A DNA stretch of 64,000 nt from Allomuricauda sp. (GTDB lineage: Bacteria > Bacteroidota > Bacteroidia > Flavobacteriales > Flavobacteriaceae). Every line of letters begins with the position of its first letter. Position 1 is the first letter of the stretch. Location of the stretch: NCBI GenBank assembly GCA_003712125.1, contig RHLF01000001.1, positions 868,001 through 932,000 of the forward strand, in the 5' to 3' direction. The notes under the pieces are model-generated. The model was not told the DNA's origin. It was given only the letters and a program-made list of their open reading frames with translations, and searched no databases. Shown piece after piece: positions 9,742 through 23,100 of this stretch. The position numbers and the translations under genes are program-made.

Positions 9742-11994
9742 ATGAAACGATTTATTCCATTACGCATTTTGCCCGTGTTTGTTTGCGTGCTTTTGGGCAT
9801 GCAAGTCGGAGCACAGGTGTTGAACAAACCAGAAGCTGCAGACAATCCTAACCTACCAGGTAACTCTGCATGGACCGCAGCTTGTGCCTCCTCAACTTTC
9901 AACGAATACTTTGTGAACTTCACGTGGAACCCGCCTCTAGTGAACGGCGACAATGAATTTATTCTTGAGCTGTCCGATGCCAATGGTGATTTTGGGAGTC
10001 CCGTCGAACTTGACCGGGTTTCCGACATGAACACCAACTTCGATTTTGATTTTGAGTTCGCACTTCCCACAGATACCCGTGGGGAAAGCTATAGAATGCG
10101 GGTTCGAAGTACTAGTCCCGCCGTTACAAGTCCGGCTTCAGACCCCTATTCGATGTATTACATTGATTACAATTCACCCATCTTGATCAGTCAAGACGGT
10201 AGCGGCACCATTCCACCTGGAGGAACCATAAACCTGTGTGATGGCAATTCAATAATTTTAGAGCCCCATAACGTTCCCAACGCAAATACCTATCAGTATA
10301 ATTGGTATCGAAGCGGAACCTTATTGAGTGAAAAAAGCGAGTCTATATCGGTCTCTTCAGCAGGTATGTACTATGTTGAAATAGATTATGGTTCGGTTTG
10401 CTCAGGCTCTGCCAATACTTTGTCGAATACCATCGAAATTACTACTGGATCCAGCCAGGGTATTGCTATTAATCCACCGACAAAAACAGCCTTATGCCCC
10501 GGTGAAACTGAAACTTTACAGGCAAATATCACGGGTTCGGGCTTGACTTATACTTGGTTCAAAGATGGAACCGCCATAACCAGCCCGACGGTTGATGACG
10601 ACTCGTATGTAGTTGATGCGTCTATCACCGGATTTGAGGGCGACTACCAGGTTGAAATTTCAGGTTCTGGTGTTTGCCAAGAGCGTTCATCCGCAATAAC
10701 AATGACGAACGCCGGAGATTTTACAGTAGATCGGGACAATGCGGCCACCATGGTCATATTGCCGGCGCAAAACATCACCCTGTCGGTTTCAACTTCCGCA
10801 AGCAGTCCGAGTTATCAATGGTACCGCAATGGCAGCGCCATTAGCGGTGAAACCAACAGCACGCTTAATGTTACACAAATTGGCACTTATTTTGCCCGTG
10901 TGACAGAAAGTGGGGGAGCATGTGCCGCTTCGCCTGTTGACTCAGAAAACACTGAAGTTGTCGCTCCTGCTTCTTTTGAATTTGTAGTTGACTACATCAC
11001 TTCATATACGGCCTGTGCATCTACCGATGTTACCTTGGGTTTGTCTGAAATAACTGCAGTGGCATCGGATGGTACGCGAACCGATGTTACCACTCAAATG
11101 GAATCTAGTTTTTCTTACCAATGGACCCTGGATGGGTCTGATGTGACAGGAGAAACAAGCAGCTCGATCTTGCTGTCTGATTATACCAACAATGGTGTTT
11201 ATGCGCTAAATGGCGTTGTTGATAGCTATTCTGTGGCCTCGAACGATGCCACGGTTCAGTTGCGCACCAATGAAAGCATAACCATTAACAGCAACGGTAC
11301 TGTATTTTGCCCAACGGCAGATGCCATTGTAATCACCACAAGTCGCAACTTGACGGGAGAAACTTATGAATGGCAGCGCGATGGTTCGGGTATCGGTTCA
11401 AGTACTGATGCCTTTAATGTGGGTCAGGCTGGTACCTACCGTTTGGTAGTGACCATTGATGGCTGCCAGGTGCCTTCCAATGAAATTGTGGTCACAGATT
11501 TTGATGATTCACAGCTTGTATTGGATAGTGATGCCAATATCGTATTCCCTGAAGGAGAATCTTACACCATTACCGCAAGCGGCGCTGCAAATTATGAGTG
11601 GTTTGATGCAAACAACAACCTAGTTAGCAATACCAATAGCGCCACCCTTACTGATGAGGGGCAATACATACTATTTGCAAGTATTGGTGATTGTGAAGCA
11701 ACAAGAACCATTACGGTTGAATACCAAGATAATTTTAGAGTACCCAACGTGATTACTGCCAATGGAGACGGCATAAATGATCTTTGGGTGCTTCCAAATA
11801 CCTATTCGAGGCGATCTGATGTACTGGTAACAGTATACAATGAAAAAGGACAGGAGATTTTTAACGAGGCGAATTATCAAAATAATTGGCCGCAATCAAC
11901 CACACAGTTCGCAAAACAGAATATGGTGTTTTATTATAAAATACAGCAAGACAACAAAACCATCAAACAAGGGACCATTACGGTCATCCGATAG
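9742..11994 (+). CDS. Ig-like-repeat surface protein with T9SS type B sorting domain (SprC position)
   Basis: A 750-aa exported protein. It has a signal peptide (1-24, ending VGAQ) and a fibronectin III-like domain (about 30-145). Five or six Ig/PKD-like modules then carry the recurrent pattern YxWYRNG or YxWFKDG with paired cysteines. A C-terminal gliding-motility-associated domain (about 664-750) starts at FRVPNVITANGDGINDLW and ends TIKQGTITVIR. That domain is the type B signal read by the type IX secretion system. It is the first gene of a four-gene operon; the next starts 5 bp after its stop. By position it corresponds to sprC of the F. johnsoniae sprB operon, but orthology is not shown. 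The ligand is unknown. Confidence 0.85.
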   Translation: MKRFIPLRILPVFVCVLLGMQVGAQVLNKPEAADNPNLPGNSAWTAACASSTFNEYFVNFTWNPPLVNGDNEFILELSDANGDFGSPVELDRVSDMNTNFDFDFEFALPTDTRGESYRMRVRSTSPAVTSPASDPYSMYYIDYNSPILISQDGSGTIPPGGTINLCDGNSIILEPHNVPNANTYQYNWYRSGTLLSEKSESISVSSAGMYYVEIDYGSVCSGSANTLSNTIEITTGSSQGIAINPPTKTALCPGETETLQANITGSGLTYTWFKDGTAITSPTVDDDSYVVDASITGFEGDYQVEISGSGVCQERSSAITMTNAGDFTVDRDNAATMVILPAQNITLSVSTSASSPSYQWYRNGSAISGETNSTLNVTQIGTYFARVTESGGACAASPVDSENTEVVAPASFEFVVDYITSYTACASTDVTLGLSEITAVASDGTRTDVTTQMESSFSYQWTLDGSDVTGETSSSILLSDYTNNGVYALNGVVDSYSVASNDATVQLRTNESITINSNGTVFCPTADAIVITTSRNLTGETYEWQRDGSGIGSSTDAFNVGQAGTYRLVVTIDGCQVPSNEIVVTDFDDSQLVLDSDANIVFPEGESYTITASGAANYEWFDANNNLVSNTNSATLTDEGQYILFASIGDCEATRTITVEYQDNFRVPNVITANGDGINDLWVLPNTYSRRSDVLVTVYNEKGQEIFNEANYQNNWPQSTTQFAKQNMVFYYKIQQDNKTIKQGTITVIR

Positions 11995-11999
11995 CCATC

Positions 12000-14165
12000 A
12001 TGTTAAAGAAAGTATTACCATTACTGCTCATTTCAACACTGTTCCTGGGAAAAGCCCTTGGTCAGGAGGAAAGTCCTGCCATTACCTATAGGGCTCCCGC
12101 TCAAAATTTGTTGAAATTCAATAGATTCTTGATCAACCCAACCTTTTCAACGGTTCGGGAAGACAAGTCATATATCAATCTATTTCATCGAAACCAATCG
12201 GTATCTTTTGATGACAATTTCCAGACCTACTTCTTGAGTTATAGCGGTAGAATTGGTGATAGGAGCGGTGTTGGTGCTAGTTTGTTTACACAGAGAGAGG
12301 GTATTTTCAACAACTTTGGTGTACTTGCCAATTACGCTTACGGTGTTCGCCTAAGTGAAAAAAGCAATTTTACGTTTGGCGCTAATTTCTCTTACTATAA
12401 TAGTGGTTTAGATCAAACCCGTGCGAATCTTCTCGACCCCAACGATCCTGCTCTTGGAAGGGATAACAGTGCCTTATTGTTATTTCAGCCAGGGTTCAAT
12501 ATTTCATTTGGGAAGTTTGATTTTGGAGCTTTTGCTGAAAACCTATTTGACTACAATTTAAAGACCAGTGAGTCGAACACAGAGTTCAATGAAAAGACCT
12601 ATTCGGCGCATTTACAATACACCCATCAGTTCGAAAATGCCAACGGCATGTTTGAGCAGGGTCGATTGATGCCTTTGGCCAGGGTTCGAAAAGTGGGTGA
12701 GGATAATATCTCCCTTGGTGGTGGATTAATTATGGACCTCCCAAAGTTGGGTTGGTTACAGGCCGGGTATGATGAGCTTTTTGGTGCTTCAGCCGGACTT
12801 GGTTTTAACTTGAACAAGCGACTATCCCTTGGGTATACGGTGGAAAAAGGACTTGACAACAACCTTGACAATCTTGGATTGACCCATGAGATATCATTGG
12901 CATATTCCTTTACACCAACACTTACCGAGGATCGTGTAATGCTTGAAAAAGATTTTGAAGATGCTTTAGTGAACAATGAGGAGGAGGAAGTGCCGGTTGA
13001 AGAGCTTTCATTAACAGAAAAGGATTTGAAAATTTCAGAATTGGAGCAAAAGCTTGCTGAAAATGACGCCATTCTTGATGAGTTGTTATACCGCCAAGAC
13101 TCTATTGAAAAAACAAGAAAAAATGATCTAGAGCGACGGTTTGATATGGTCATGCGGATGGTGCGTCGTGAAACACAGGGTCAAAATCCTGCTGTCGAGG
13201 AAAAGGCAAGAGAACTGTACTTCGCCAATGTTGATAGCGCGGATATCATCAATGGAAAAAAGCGCCCCTTAGCCAATCATGGTCTGACCAATACAACGGC
13301 TTCCAAGAAAGTGATCAAGCTTAAGGAAACTGAGCCTTCAAACGACGCTGTAAACTTTGGTGTTGCCAAAACTGAAACCAACAAAAAAATGGCCTCTATT
13401 AAAAACATGGAGGCGCCAGTTGCCACTACAAAAAACACCCTGGCATCAACTAAAAACAGTAGTGTTGAAAAGAATGATAACGTTCGGTATAAAAACAGGG
13501 CGAAGCGATTCAAAACCTTCACTATTCCCAACGTTGAATCAGGACATTACTTGATTGCCAATGTGTATAAGGGAACAAAATACATGAACAAATTCATTGA
13601 CGAATTGGAATCACAGGGCATTGAGGCAGGCTACTTTCAAAACCCTCGAAATGGCCTCAACTATGTATATCTCAAAGGTTACAACAACAAACAAGACGCC
13701 ATTGCGGCTTATAAATCAAAATTGAACGGAACCTACAATGGCGATACATGGGTTATGAAGGTAAGTGGCAGTTATGATGGAACGCAATATGCGAGCACCA
13801 CTGACAACAATTCTAAATACGACGCCAACACCTTACAAAAGAATGTGGTCACAAACACCCAAGAGGGTTCCGTTCCCTCTGGTGTAACCTATAAAACATT
13901 GGGCATTGATGGTGTGGGCTCAGGTTTTTACATAATAGCCAATGTGTTTGAAATTCCTTCCAATGCCAATCGGTTTGTAAAAGAATTAAATGCCAAGGGG
14001 CTGAATGCCGGCTATTTTATCAATCCAGAAAATAACTATCGCTATGTGTACCTAAAGCGTCACAGCGAATGGACCAATGCTTTGGTCGCCTACTACTCCA
14101 AATTAAATAACACGTATGATGATAAAATTTGGATCATGCGTGTGAAACCAAACCAATTGAGCTAA
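12000..14165 (+). CDS. PorP/SprF-family outer-membrane protein fused to two SPOR-like repeats (SprD position)
   Basis: A 721-aa protein in three parts. After a signal peptide (1-21) comes a PorP/SprF-type beta-barrel (about 30-305; LINPTFSTV, RIGDRSGVGASLF). A linker (about 315-500) follows that is acidic, then coiled coil (SELEQKLAENDAILDEL), then Lys/Thr-rich. The end holds two copies of a module of about 75-80 aa (about 505-585 and 630-718). Each reads HYLIANVY or FYIIANVF, then KFIDELESQGIEAGYF, YVYLKGY, AxxAYYSKLNxTY, and W-[VI]-M-[KR]-V. The beta-alpha-beta-beta-alpha-beta pattern resembles peptidoglycan-binding SPOR domains. PorP/SprF proteins assist export of type B T9SS cargo; the SPOR part may tether the barrel to the wall (inference). 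The stop abuts the next ATG. Confidence 0.83.
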   Translation: MLKKVLPLLLISTLFLGKALGQEESPAITYRAPAQNLLKFNRFLINPTFSTVREDKSYINLFHRNQSVSFDDNFQTYFLSYSGRIGDRSGVGASLFTQREGIFNNFGVLANYAYGVRLSEKSNFTFGANFSYYNSGLDQTRANLLDPNDPALGRDNSALLLFQPGFNISFGKFDFGAFAENLFDYNLKTSESNTEFNEKTYSAHLQYTHQFENANGMFEQGRLMPLARVRKVGEDNISLGGGLIMDLPKLGWLQAGYDELFGASAGLGFNLNKRLSLGYTVEKGLDNNLDNLGLTHEISLAYSFTPTLTEDRVMLEKDFEDALVNNEEEEVPVEELSLTEKDLKISELEQKLAENDAILDELLYRQDSIEKTRKNDLERRFDMVMRMVRRETQGQNPAVEEKARELYFANVDSADIINGKKRPLANHGLTNTTASKKVIKLKETEPSNDAVNFGVAKTETNKKMASIKNMEAPVATTKNTLASTKNSSVEKNDNVRYKNRAKRFKTFTIPNVESGHYLIANVYKGTKYMNKFIDELESQGIEAGYFQNPRNGLNYVYLKGYNNKQDAIAAYKSKLNGTYNGDTWVMKVSGSYDGTQYASTTDNNSKYDANTLQKNVVTNTQEGSVPSGVTYKTLGIDGVGSGFYIIANVFEIPSNANRFVKELNAKGLNAGYFINPENNYRYVYLKRHSEWTNALVAYYSKLNNTYDDKIWIMRVKPNQLS

Positions 14166-17100
14166 ATGGGAAAACGCTTACTTAAAGGCATCCTTTATTT
14201 GGGTGTTGGCCTCTGCATGTTTTTTGGCCATGCTCAAGAGTACAACAATTTTGAGGTTAGGTATCAGAACAACCTTAGGGGTGACCTTACTTTTATTGGA
14301 AATAATATCGTAAACAGGGATGGGGGAACGTCTTCAACAGAGCCCAACGACCCTTATAACAATCTTAGTACCAACAACAATTCGAACAATGAAACTGGGG
14401 GTCGATATAATTATAACGACTACAAGGACATGCGCTACATTGATGTTGATAGCGACCCAACCACCTTTAGTTCGAGTGATGCCACATTCTCTTTTCCACA
14501 ACCTGACTGTAACCTGATTCGTTATGCTGGTCTTTATTGGTCTGCAACCTACCCAAGGGATGAGGCCTCAGATCCTGTGGGAACAGCTCGGCAATACGCC
14601 ATAGATGAAGTTAAATTTAGGGTGCCCGGTGGCGCCTATGTCGATATAACCGCCGATGAAATATTATATGATGGCCTAACAGATCCGGCGCTTTCATCAA
14701 ACTCGCCCTATGCCTGTTATGCAGACGTAACCAGTCTAATTACTGCCATGGCAGACCCTTCAGGTGTCTACACGGTGGCCAATATTCCCGCTGCTCAAGG
14801 TGTCGGAATTTCAAATTCTTTGCCTGGTGGATCTGCCGGAGGATGGTCGTTGATCATCGTTTATGAGAATCCAAATTTAACGGGTAAGCTTATTTCAACT
14901 TTTGACGGTTTCGCACGAGTAACCGGCTCCAATTCTGTAAACATCAATTATAGCGGTTTTGAAACCATTCCTGTAGGTCCGGTAAACGCTTCTTTGGGTG
15001 CTGCAACACTTGAAGGCGATTTCAGAATTTCAGGAGACGGACTAAGCTTAGAGGGAACTGCTTTGAGCAATGCCTCAAACCCAGTAAACAACTTTTTCAA
15101 CAGTAATATCACCCTAAATGGGGCAGATTTGGCTGGCAGGACGCCATCGAGTTTGAACACCTTAGGTTATGACACCGACATTTTCGGTTTAAATAACCCG
15201 GCCAACTCGATTATGACCAACTCTCAAACCAGTGCGACCTTCACATTTTCAACTAACGGAGATCAATTTTATCCCTTTTTCAACTCCTTTAATGTTGAGA
15301 TTATCGAACCCAACATTGTGCTTGAAAAAAGAGTTGAGGATATTGGGGGGAACGATATTACAGGCGCAGGGGTTAACCTCGGTCAATTGTTGGATTATGT
15401 GTTGACCTTCCAAAATATCGGAAACGACGACGGCACCAATTACACCATACGTGATGTGTTGCCCATTAACGTAACCTTGGACGAGAGCACCATGACGCTC
15501 CCTCCGGGTGTAACCTACGTTTATGATGCTCCCTCGAGGACCATAACGTTTACCATACCTGACAATTTAATTGAAGAGAATGACCCAGAATACAGCATTC
15601 GAATGCGGGTGCAGGTTGCCGAAAATTGCTTCGACTTTATAGACGCCTGTACCGATCTCATACAAAACCTTGCGTATTCAACCTATCAGGGGGTGATCAA
15701 CACGGCGGTCATTAGTGATGACCCCAGTGTGACAGATTTTGACCTTTGTGGCTACACCGTTCCTGGGGCCACCAACTTTCTGTTGGATGATTTGGAAAAC
15801 TGTGATTTTACGAGAACAGTTCAATTATGTGGTGATGATGTCTTATTGGATGCTGGGGACAATTTTGATAGCTACGTTTGGTATTTAGACAATAACGGAG
15901 ACCGCCTAATCGATGCTGGTGATACCGTTCTAAATGACGGAGATCCAGATGGTGACCCAAGCACTTTGTTAGTGGGTGATACCGGGATTTATATTGTAGA
16001 CAAAATTGTTGCAGACCCGTGTAAAGGCTTTCAAGAAATCATTATTGTCGAGCTTTTTGGGGCTACTCAAACCAACCCAATTACAGATTTAATCAATGAC
16101 ACGACGAACACTGTTGAGGGTGAAATTGTTGTTTGCCCCAACGATGGCGAAGAACTTCCACAGGTGTTTTTGTGTGGACTGAATGATACAGAATTGATTC
16201 AGGTAAACATTCCTGATGCCGACAGCATCGAGTGGGAACAACTGGATGAAGCAAGTTGTACAGCATCTACGCCTGATTGTCCCAATCGAGACAACGCGTG
16301 CACTTGGAACAACGTTGGAACAGGCAGTGATTATCTCGCAGCTGCACCCGGGCAATATAGAATGACCATCAATTATCAGAACGGTTGTTTTAGCAGGTTT
16401 TATTTCAATGTTTATCAAAACCCATTAGATCCGCAGTACAACAGTCGTGACATTATTTGTAGCACCCCGGGGAACATCACGGTGACCAACATGCCTATTG
16501 ATTATGAATATCAATTGGTAGACGCCACCAACGGAGCTGTTCTTGTTGCCTACACCACAAACCCTAGTTTTGATATTGCTACCAACGGAGCATACCGAGT
16601 AGAAATGCGTCAGCAAGGGGTTACCGATGGTTGTATTTTTGTGTTAGACAATATTGGTATTCTTGAGCGCGATTTTCAAGTTGATGTAACCACCAGGGAT
16701 ACCGACTGCAATGGCTTGGGAGAAATATCTATTTCTGTTCTAAATGTTGAGCCACAATACTATTATGAAATTTCCCAGGGCGGCACTACAGTAGACACTT
16801 TCGGTCCTTCCACAGACAATAATTACACCTTTCAAAATCTAAATCCGGGCATCTATGATGTCGAGGCAACAACGGATGATGGCTGTTTGTATACCGAACA
16901 GGTTGAAATTTTTGACAGAACCGACCTCGACGTAACTGCGAACTTGACAAAAAACATCGATTGTACGGACGGAATAATAACTGTCACCGGTTCGGGCGGT
17001 TTTCCAAATCCAGAATATAGCTATGCCATATGGAGTTATAATGGAGTTGACTTATATCCAGATGTAGCCTCAATTCCGGCGGGAGCCTATCAATCAACAA

Positions 17101-20100
17101 ACGACTTCTTTTTTACCAATGGTGAAGAAGGGGATTATGAGTTTATTGTAGTTGATGGAAACTTGTGTTCATTTGTCTCAAATGTTGTCACCATTGTCAT
17201 TGCCCCTTCGGTTGAATATACCACCTCCCAAACCGATGAAACCTGCTTTGGATTGGCCGATGGCACTTTCAGCGTGAATGTGACCAATAGTAACGGATAT
17301 TCCCTTTCTTATACCTTAACATATCCCGACACCTCAACCTCAAGCAACACCTCGGGTTCGTTCACCGGACTTGGTCAGGGCAATTATTCATTAACGATAA
17401 CCCAAACGCAAGGGGCCGTTTCTTGTGATTTTGTGGAAACTTTTACCATAGGGGGTCCCGTAGATAGTGTGACCGGCACCGCTGTTCTGGTGCAAGATTA
17501 TACCTGTTTGCAAGATGCCATTATTGAGGCTCAGGGCGTAACTGGGGGCGCAGCACCTTATGAATATAGCATTGATGGTATAAATTTCTTCAGTGGGGCG
17601 GGTGCAGAAACTTTCTCGAATTTAACTGACGGCACCTATGCCATAACCATTAGGGATGCAAGTGGCTGTACCTTCGTTACCAATAGCGCTGTGGTCGACC
17701 CATTAAATCCCCCAACGGATTTAACGTTCACGGCAACACCGCCTAATTGCCCAACGCAAACATCAGATGTAAGTGTGGCCGTTGTTGACGGAGAGGCCCC
17801 TTTTGTGTTTGAAATTATTGCTCCAGTTGCCATTGCCGCTACTTCAACCTCGGGAAATACTGCAGATTTCAATGGTCTTGCACCGAACACGTACACCTTC
17901 CAAGTAACTGACGACAAGGGTTGTGTGTATACCGAAGACTTCACCATTGCCCCAGTAACACCAATTGGTGTGGTTGGGCAATTGGTTCAAAATGTGACCT
18001 GTTTTAACGATACCGATGGGGAGGCCTTATTCACGGTTTCCGGATTCAATACGACCTACAACTATAACGTAACTGGACCGGCATCCTTCAGCGGCACCAA
18101 TGAGACCAACACCACAATCAATTTACCAGGTTTGGATGATGGCACTTATACCATTGTGGTCACAGACAATGAAACGAATTGTACCGCAACGGCTAACGTT
18201 ACCATCAATGCGCCTGCTGCACCCCTTAGTCTTGGTGTTGCTGAAATTCAGCCTACCTGTGCTGTAGACGGCAGTGTGACCTTGACCGCAACAGGCGGTT
18301 GGGGTGGAAATTCCTTTGAGATCACCTATCCAGACGGGACCACAACCTTTACCAACAGTACGGGTTCTTTTAACAACTTAAATCAAACGGGGGCATATAC
18401 AGTTTCTGTTACCGATGCCAACGGGTGTGTTGTAAACGACACCTTCGTTCTTAACGCAGCGGTTGCACCCGTACTTCAAGTAACCCCCAACGACGTTTGC
18501 TATGATGATGCTACTGGGTTGACTTTGACCGCCACAGTAACCTCGGGTGGAGACGGAAATTTTGAATATCGCCTTAATGGAGGAACATTCGGCACAAACA
18601 ATGTGTTTTCTGGTTTGGGACCTGGGACCTACACCGTTGATGTGCGTGATGGCAATGACTGTGCTGATTCAGTAACCATAACAATCAACCCAGAGTTGAC
18701 ATTGACCGCTTCCGCGCCCAATATAACTGCCTGTGGAACAGACACCAATGTCGATATAACGGCCGCAGGCGGTGACGGAAACTATGTGTTTGCCATTGTG
18801 GGTGACGGTGTCTCGCCGACGCCTGGTGATTTTTCTACCACTAACCCCATTACGGTAACAGGTGCAGGAGATTATGACGTTTATGTTCGAGACAACAATG
18901 GTGGAGCAGGTTATTGTGAAGCTTCATTCGACTTAACTATAGTACAAGACGCACCGTTAAGCATTACGCCGGCCCCAACCGATGTAAGTTGTTTTGGTGG
19001 TAATGACGGTGCTATTTCCCTTACTGCAGTTGGTGGTGAGGCCCCTTATGAATATAGCATAGACAATGGCGCAAATTATCAAACCGGCACAGACTTTCTA
19101 AACCTTACTGCAGGAAGTTATACGGTGAGGGTTCGCGATGCCAACAACTGTGATACCAGTGTGGTCGTTTCCATAAATGAACCTGCCCAATTGGTCGCCG
19201 AAGCCCAGATTACACAAAATTATACCTGTTTGCAAAATGGTGAAATTACCGTTGGTAGCGTAACCCCAACCGCAGGAGGTTCTGGAGATTATCAATACAG
19301 TCTTAACGGTGGGGCCTGGTCTGCACCGACAACAGGAGGAATAACCTACACCGGGCTAATCAATGGAACGTATACAATTCAGGTTCGCGATGCCAATGCC
19401 GTGTTGTGTTCGATTACGCTTCCGGATATTATTATTGCTCCTTTACCGGTTGAACCCGCTTTAAGTTTCACTGTCGGTTATAATTGTGATGGAACAGGAA
19501 ACATCACGGTTGCCCCCAATGACCCTTCCTATACCTATAGTTTGGATGGTGGGGCATTTCAAACGAGCAATGTGTTTACAAATGTGGCAGTCGGCAACCA
19601 TACTGTAACAGTAGATTACGGCAGCAACTGTACTACCCAGGCCGACGTATTGATAGAAAACGGCAATGCTTTTGTTGCCAATATTACCGCATTCTCCGAT
19701 GTTTCATGCAACGGCGGCACAGATGGTAGCATCACTTTTGAAGTGGAAAACTTTGGGGCAACAGGATTTCAATATCAAGTAAATGGAGGTGGCTTTTCTG
19801 CTCCACAGACAAGTCCAACATCAGTGACACTAAGTGGGCTTGCTGCGGGTGCCTATACCATTGAGGTGCGTGATGATGCCGACAACGCTTGTCTTGTCAT
19901 ATTGAATCAAACCCTTAACGAGCCAACTGCCGTTGTGGCCAGCGCCACCTTAACGGCCCCTCTTACTTGTTTGGATGGCGCCATAATAACGGCTTCTGCA
20001 ACAGGAGGAACCCCTAGTTACGATTTTCAGCTTGAAGACACAGGAGGAACAGCAATTGCAGGTTTTGATTTTGCCTCCAACGGCACCAATACGATTTTTA

Positions 20101-23100
20101 CAGGTTTGGCTGCTGGCGATTATAATGTTCGTGTTCGTGACGCCAATGGTTGCGAAGACCTAATTGACACCCCCATTACCGTCGCTCCTGCCGCCGGGCT
20201 GACATTTACGTCAACCCCAACCGCTTGTTACAGCGGGGCTGGCGACGCTGCCATACAAGTTGATGTTACTGCAGGTAATGGTGGTTACCAGTTTAGCCTT
20301 AATGGCGGGCCTTGGATCACCCCGACACCATCGACTGCAACAACACATACGTTCAACAACTTAACGGAAGGCACCTATACGATTGATGTTAGAGACAGTT
20401 TTGGTTGTGTGGGTGTACAACAATCGGTAACGATTAATCCGCAACTTTTAGCAAATGCCGTATTGAATAATGATCTGACCTGTTTGGTAGACGCCTCTGT
20501 AACCATAACCCCTTCTGGGGGATCAGGAACCTATTCCTATGAATGGTCAAATGACGGGGGAGCCAATTACTTTACCACAAACTTTACAGGTAACGTATTT
20601 ACAACAAATACTTTTGGCACTTACATTTTCCGTGTCACGGACACCACGGCTCCCACGGCCTGTACAGTTGTTACCAATGCTGTGGTTGTAACCGAGGCGG
20701 TAACGCCAGTCATATCAGCCGTTAACCCTACCCATATTTTATGTAACGGGGAGAGTACTGGAGTACTTGATGTGGTAATTGACACCTCTTTTGGAGTGCC
20801 TCCTTATGTAATCGATGTTGTAGAAATCAATGGCCCCACGAACTATGGTACACAAACCACAGGGTTGCCGGCCGGAGATTATGAGGTAACCATTACCGAT
20901 GATAAGGGTTGTGTTTCTGCGCCTTTCGCTGTTTCAATAACTGAACCCAACGCCATCGCGTACACTATAAATTTACAGCCCATAACCTGTGACGCTCTTG
21001 GTGCAGGGGGAACCATTCCCGGATCGATTACCGTTGAAAATGTAAGTGGCGGAACTGCTGAATACACCTATCACCTTACCGGAAACAATGGTTATTCTGC
21101 AACCTATAACAGTACATCTGGCGGCGAAGACCACACCTTTTCCATTTTAGAGTTCGGTATTTACGAGGTCGACGTGGTAGATGCCAACGGTTGTTCTGTA
21201 GTAACCACAAATATTATTGCTTCGCCACCCAATGACCTTGACATTGATGTGTCGGCAATAACGGCGAGTTGTGCCGCAGGGGGTACGGCCACTGTAACCG
21301 TTAATTCTGCTGTGGGAAGTGGTAACTACCAGTTTGCCATTTTAGAAACATATACAGCTCCCTATTCATCAACCTATATTGGTCCTGATGTTGTAGGGGG
21401 TGACACGGCCACTTTCACAGGCCTAACTCCGGGTATCACATACACCTTTGTCGTGTATGACACCACCACGATGTGTTATTATTTTGAAAGTGCCGCTGCT
21501 CCTATCAACTCGCCATCGAGTATGACAGTCACCTCTTTGGTTGAATCGAATATTACCTGTACCGGTGCCGCAGACGGAACCGTTAGTTTCACCTTTGACA
21601 ACTATGATGTTTCGGCCACTTCGGTTGACTATGAAATATTCAACGCGCAATCAAATGTTACCACTGGGTTTAGCGGTACGGCGGCAGTAAACCCGCCTAC
21701 CGGAGCCATTACGATCAACAACTTTGCCACCTTGGCACAGGGGGTTTATTACATCCTTCTTTATGAGCGCGGTGGCGTTTACGATGGTTGTAGTATCAGT
21801 TCTCCTGATTTTACAATTACAGAATCTTCAAACCTGTTACAGGTAACTGCAAATTCGCCCATAAATGACAATTGTAATGTGAACGCGGGTGTAATAACCG
21901 CTACCGCCCAATTTGGTACGGCACCCTATGAATTTCAATATTTATTGGCTACGGATCCTGCTCCTACAGCTGCGTCTGCCGGTTGGGTCTCAACCACTTC
22001 AGCCAATGTTGAGTCGGGCAATTACACCGTATATGTAAAAGACGCCTTTGACTGTATTCAAAGTGACAATGTAACCGTTCTTTTAGACCCTAGACCAGAA
22101 ATTACCTTGGCCATTGTTGATGAGTGTGTAGCCGAAGGAACTTTCGAGGTTTTGGTTACCCTAACCAACCCAGGTGTTGCACTGCCTCCTTTCCAAATAA
22201 GTGTTAACGGTGGCGCATATCAAACATTTACCTTCGACCTCAGCAATGAATACACCGTCACCGGTCTTAGTTCGGGACTTGGGCAAACCATTTCGGTAAG
22301 GGATGTAAACGGTTGCGATGATATCGACACCATAGACATTCAACCACCGCTTCAATTTACGGCCTTACAGACAGTGGCCTTAGATTGCGAACCGGGTATT
22401 GCGGCCAATGCTGAAATCGAAATCACCGTGGTTTCAGGTTCGGGCACCTACGAATACGAAATTGATGGCCCTGGAGCAATCGACCAGGCCAGAACTGCAT
22501 TACCTTCTAATCCATTTACCTGGACGGGAGCTAGTGCCGCGGGAAGCTATAATGTAATCGTTTATGATCTGGGCACAACACCACCGAATTGTTTTGAGTC
22601 TGTTGTGGTGGATGTTCAAGATGCCCCGCTGCCCGTATTTACCGAAACCCATACCGATGTAAGTTGTAATGGAGGAGCAGATGGAACCATCACATTGCAA
22701 GAAATTGATAACGGAATTAATCCGTTGGTCTTTACCTTAAGTCCAATGCCCGGTGGTGCCGTTTTAAATGGAAACACATTTGAAAACCTGCCTGCCGGAA
22801 CCTATGATGTAAGGGGGGTTGGAACAAACTCATGTTTTACAGACATTTTTAATATAACCATTGGCGAGCCTGCCGCAATAGTTGTACCAGCACCTGTCGT
22901 GGTGGAATTCGCCTGTGCTGCTGGAAACAACCCCAATAATGCTTCAATCACCATTGATGGCACGTCCATTACTGGGGGGTCGGGCACCTATGTCATTTAT
23001 GAATTTATCAATGACCAGGGTACACCAGCTACGGGTGATGATGTTACCGTTCAGTCAGGAGCAAGCAACGTTTACATCGAAACGGATCAAGCAGGCGGAA

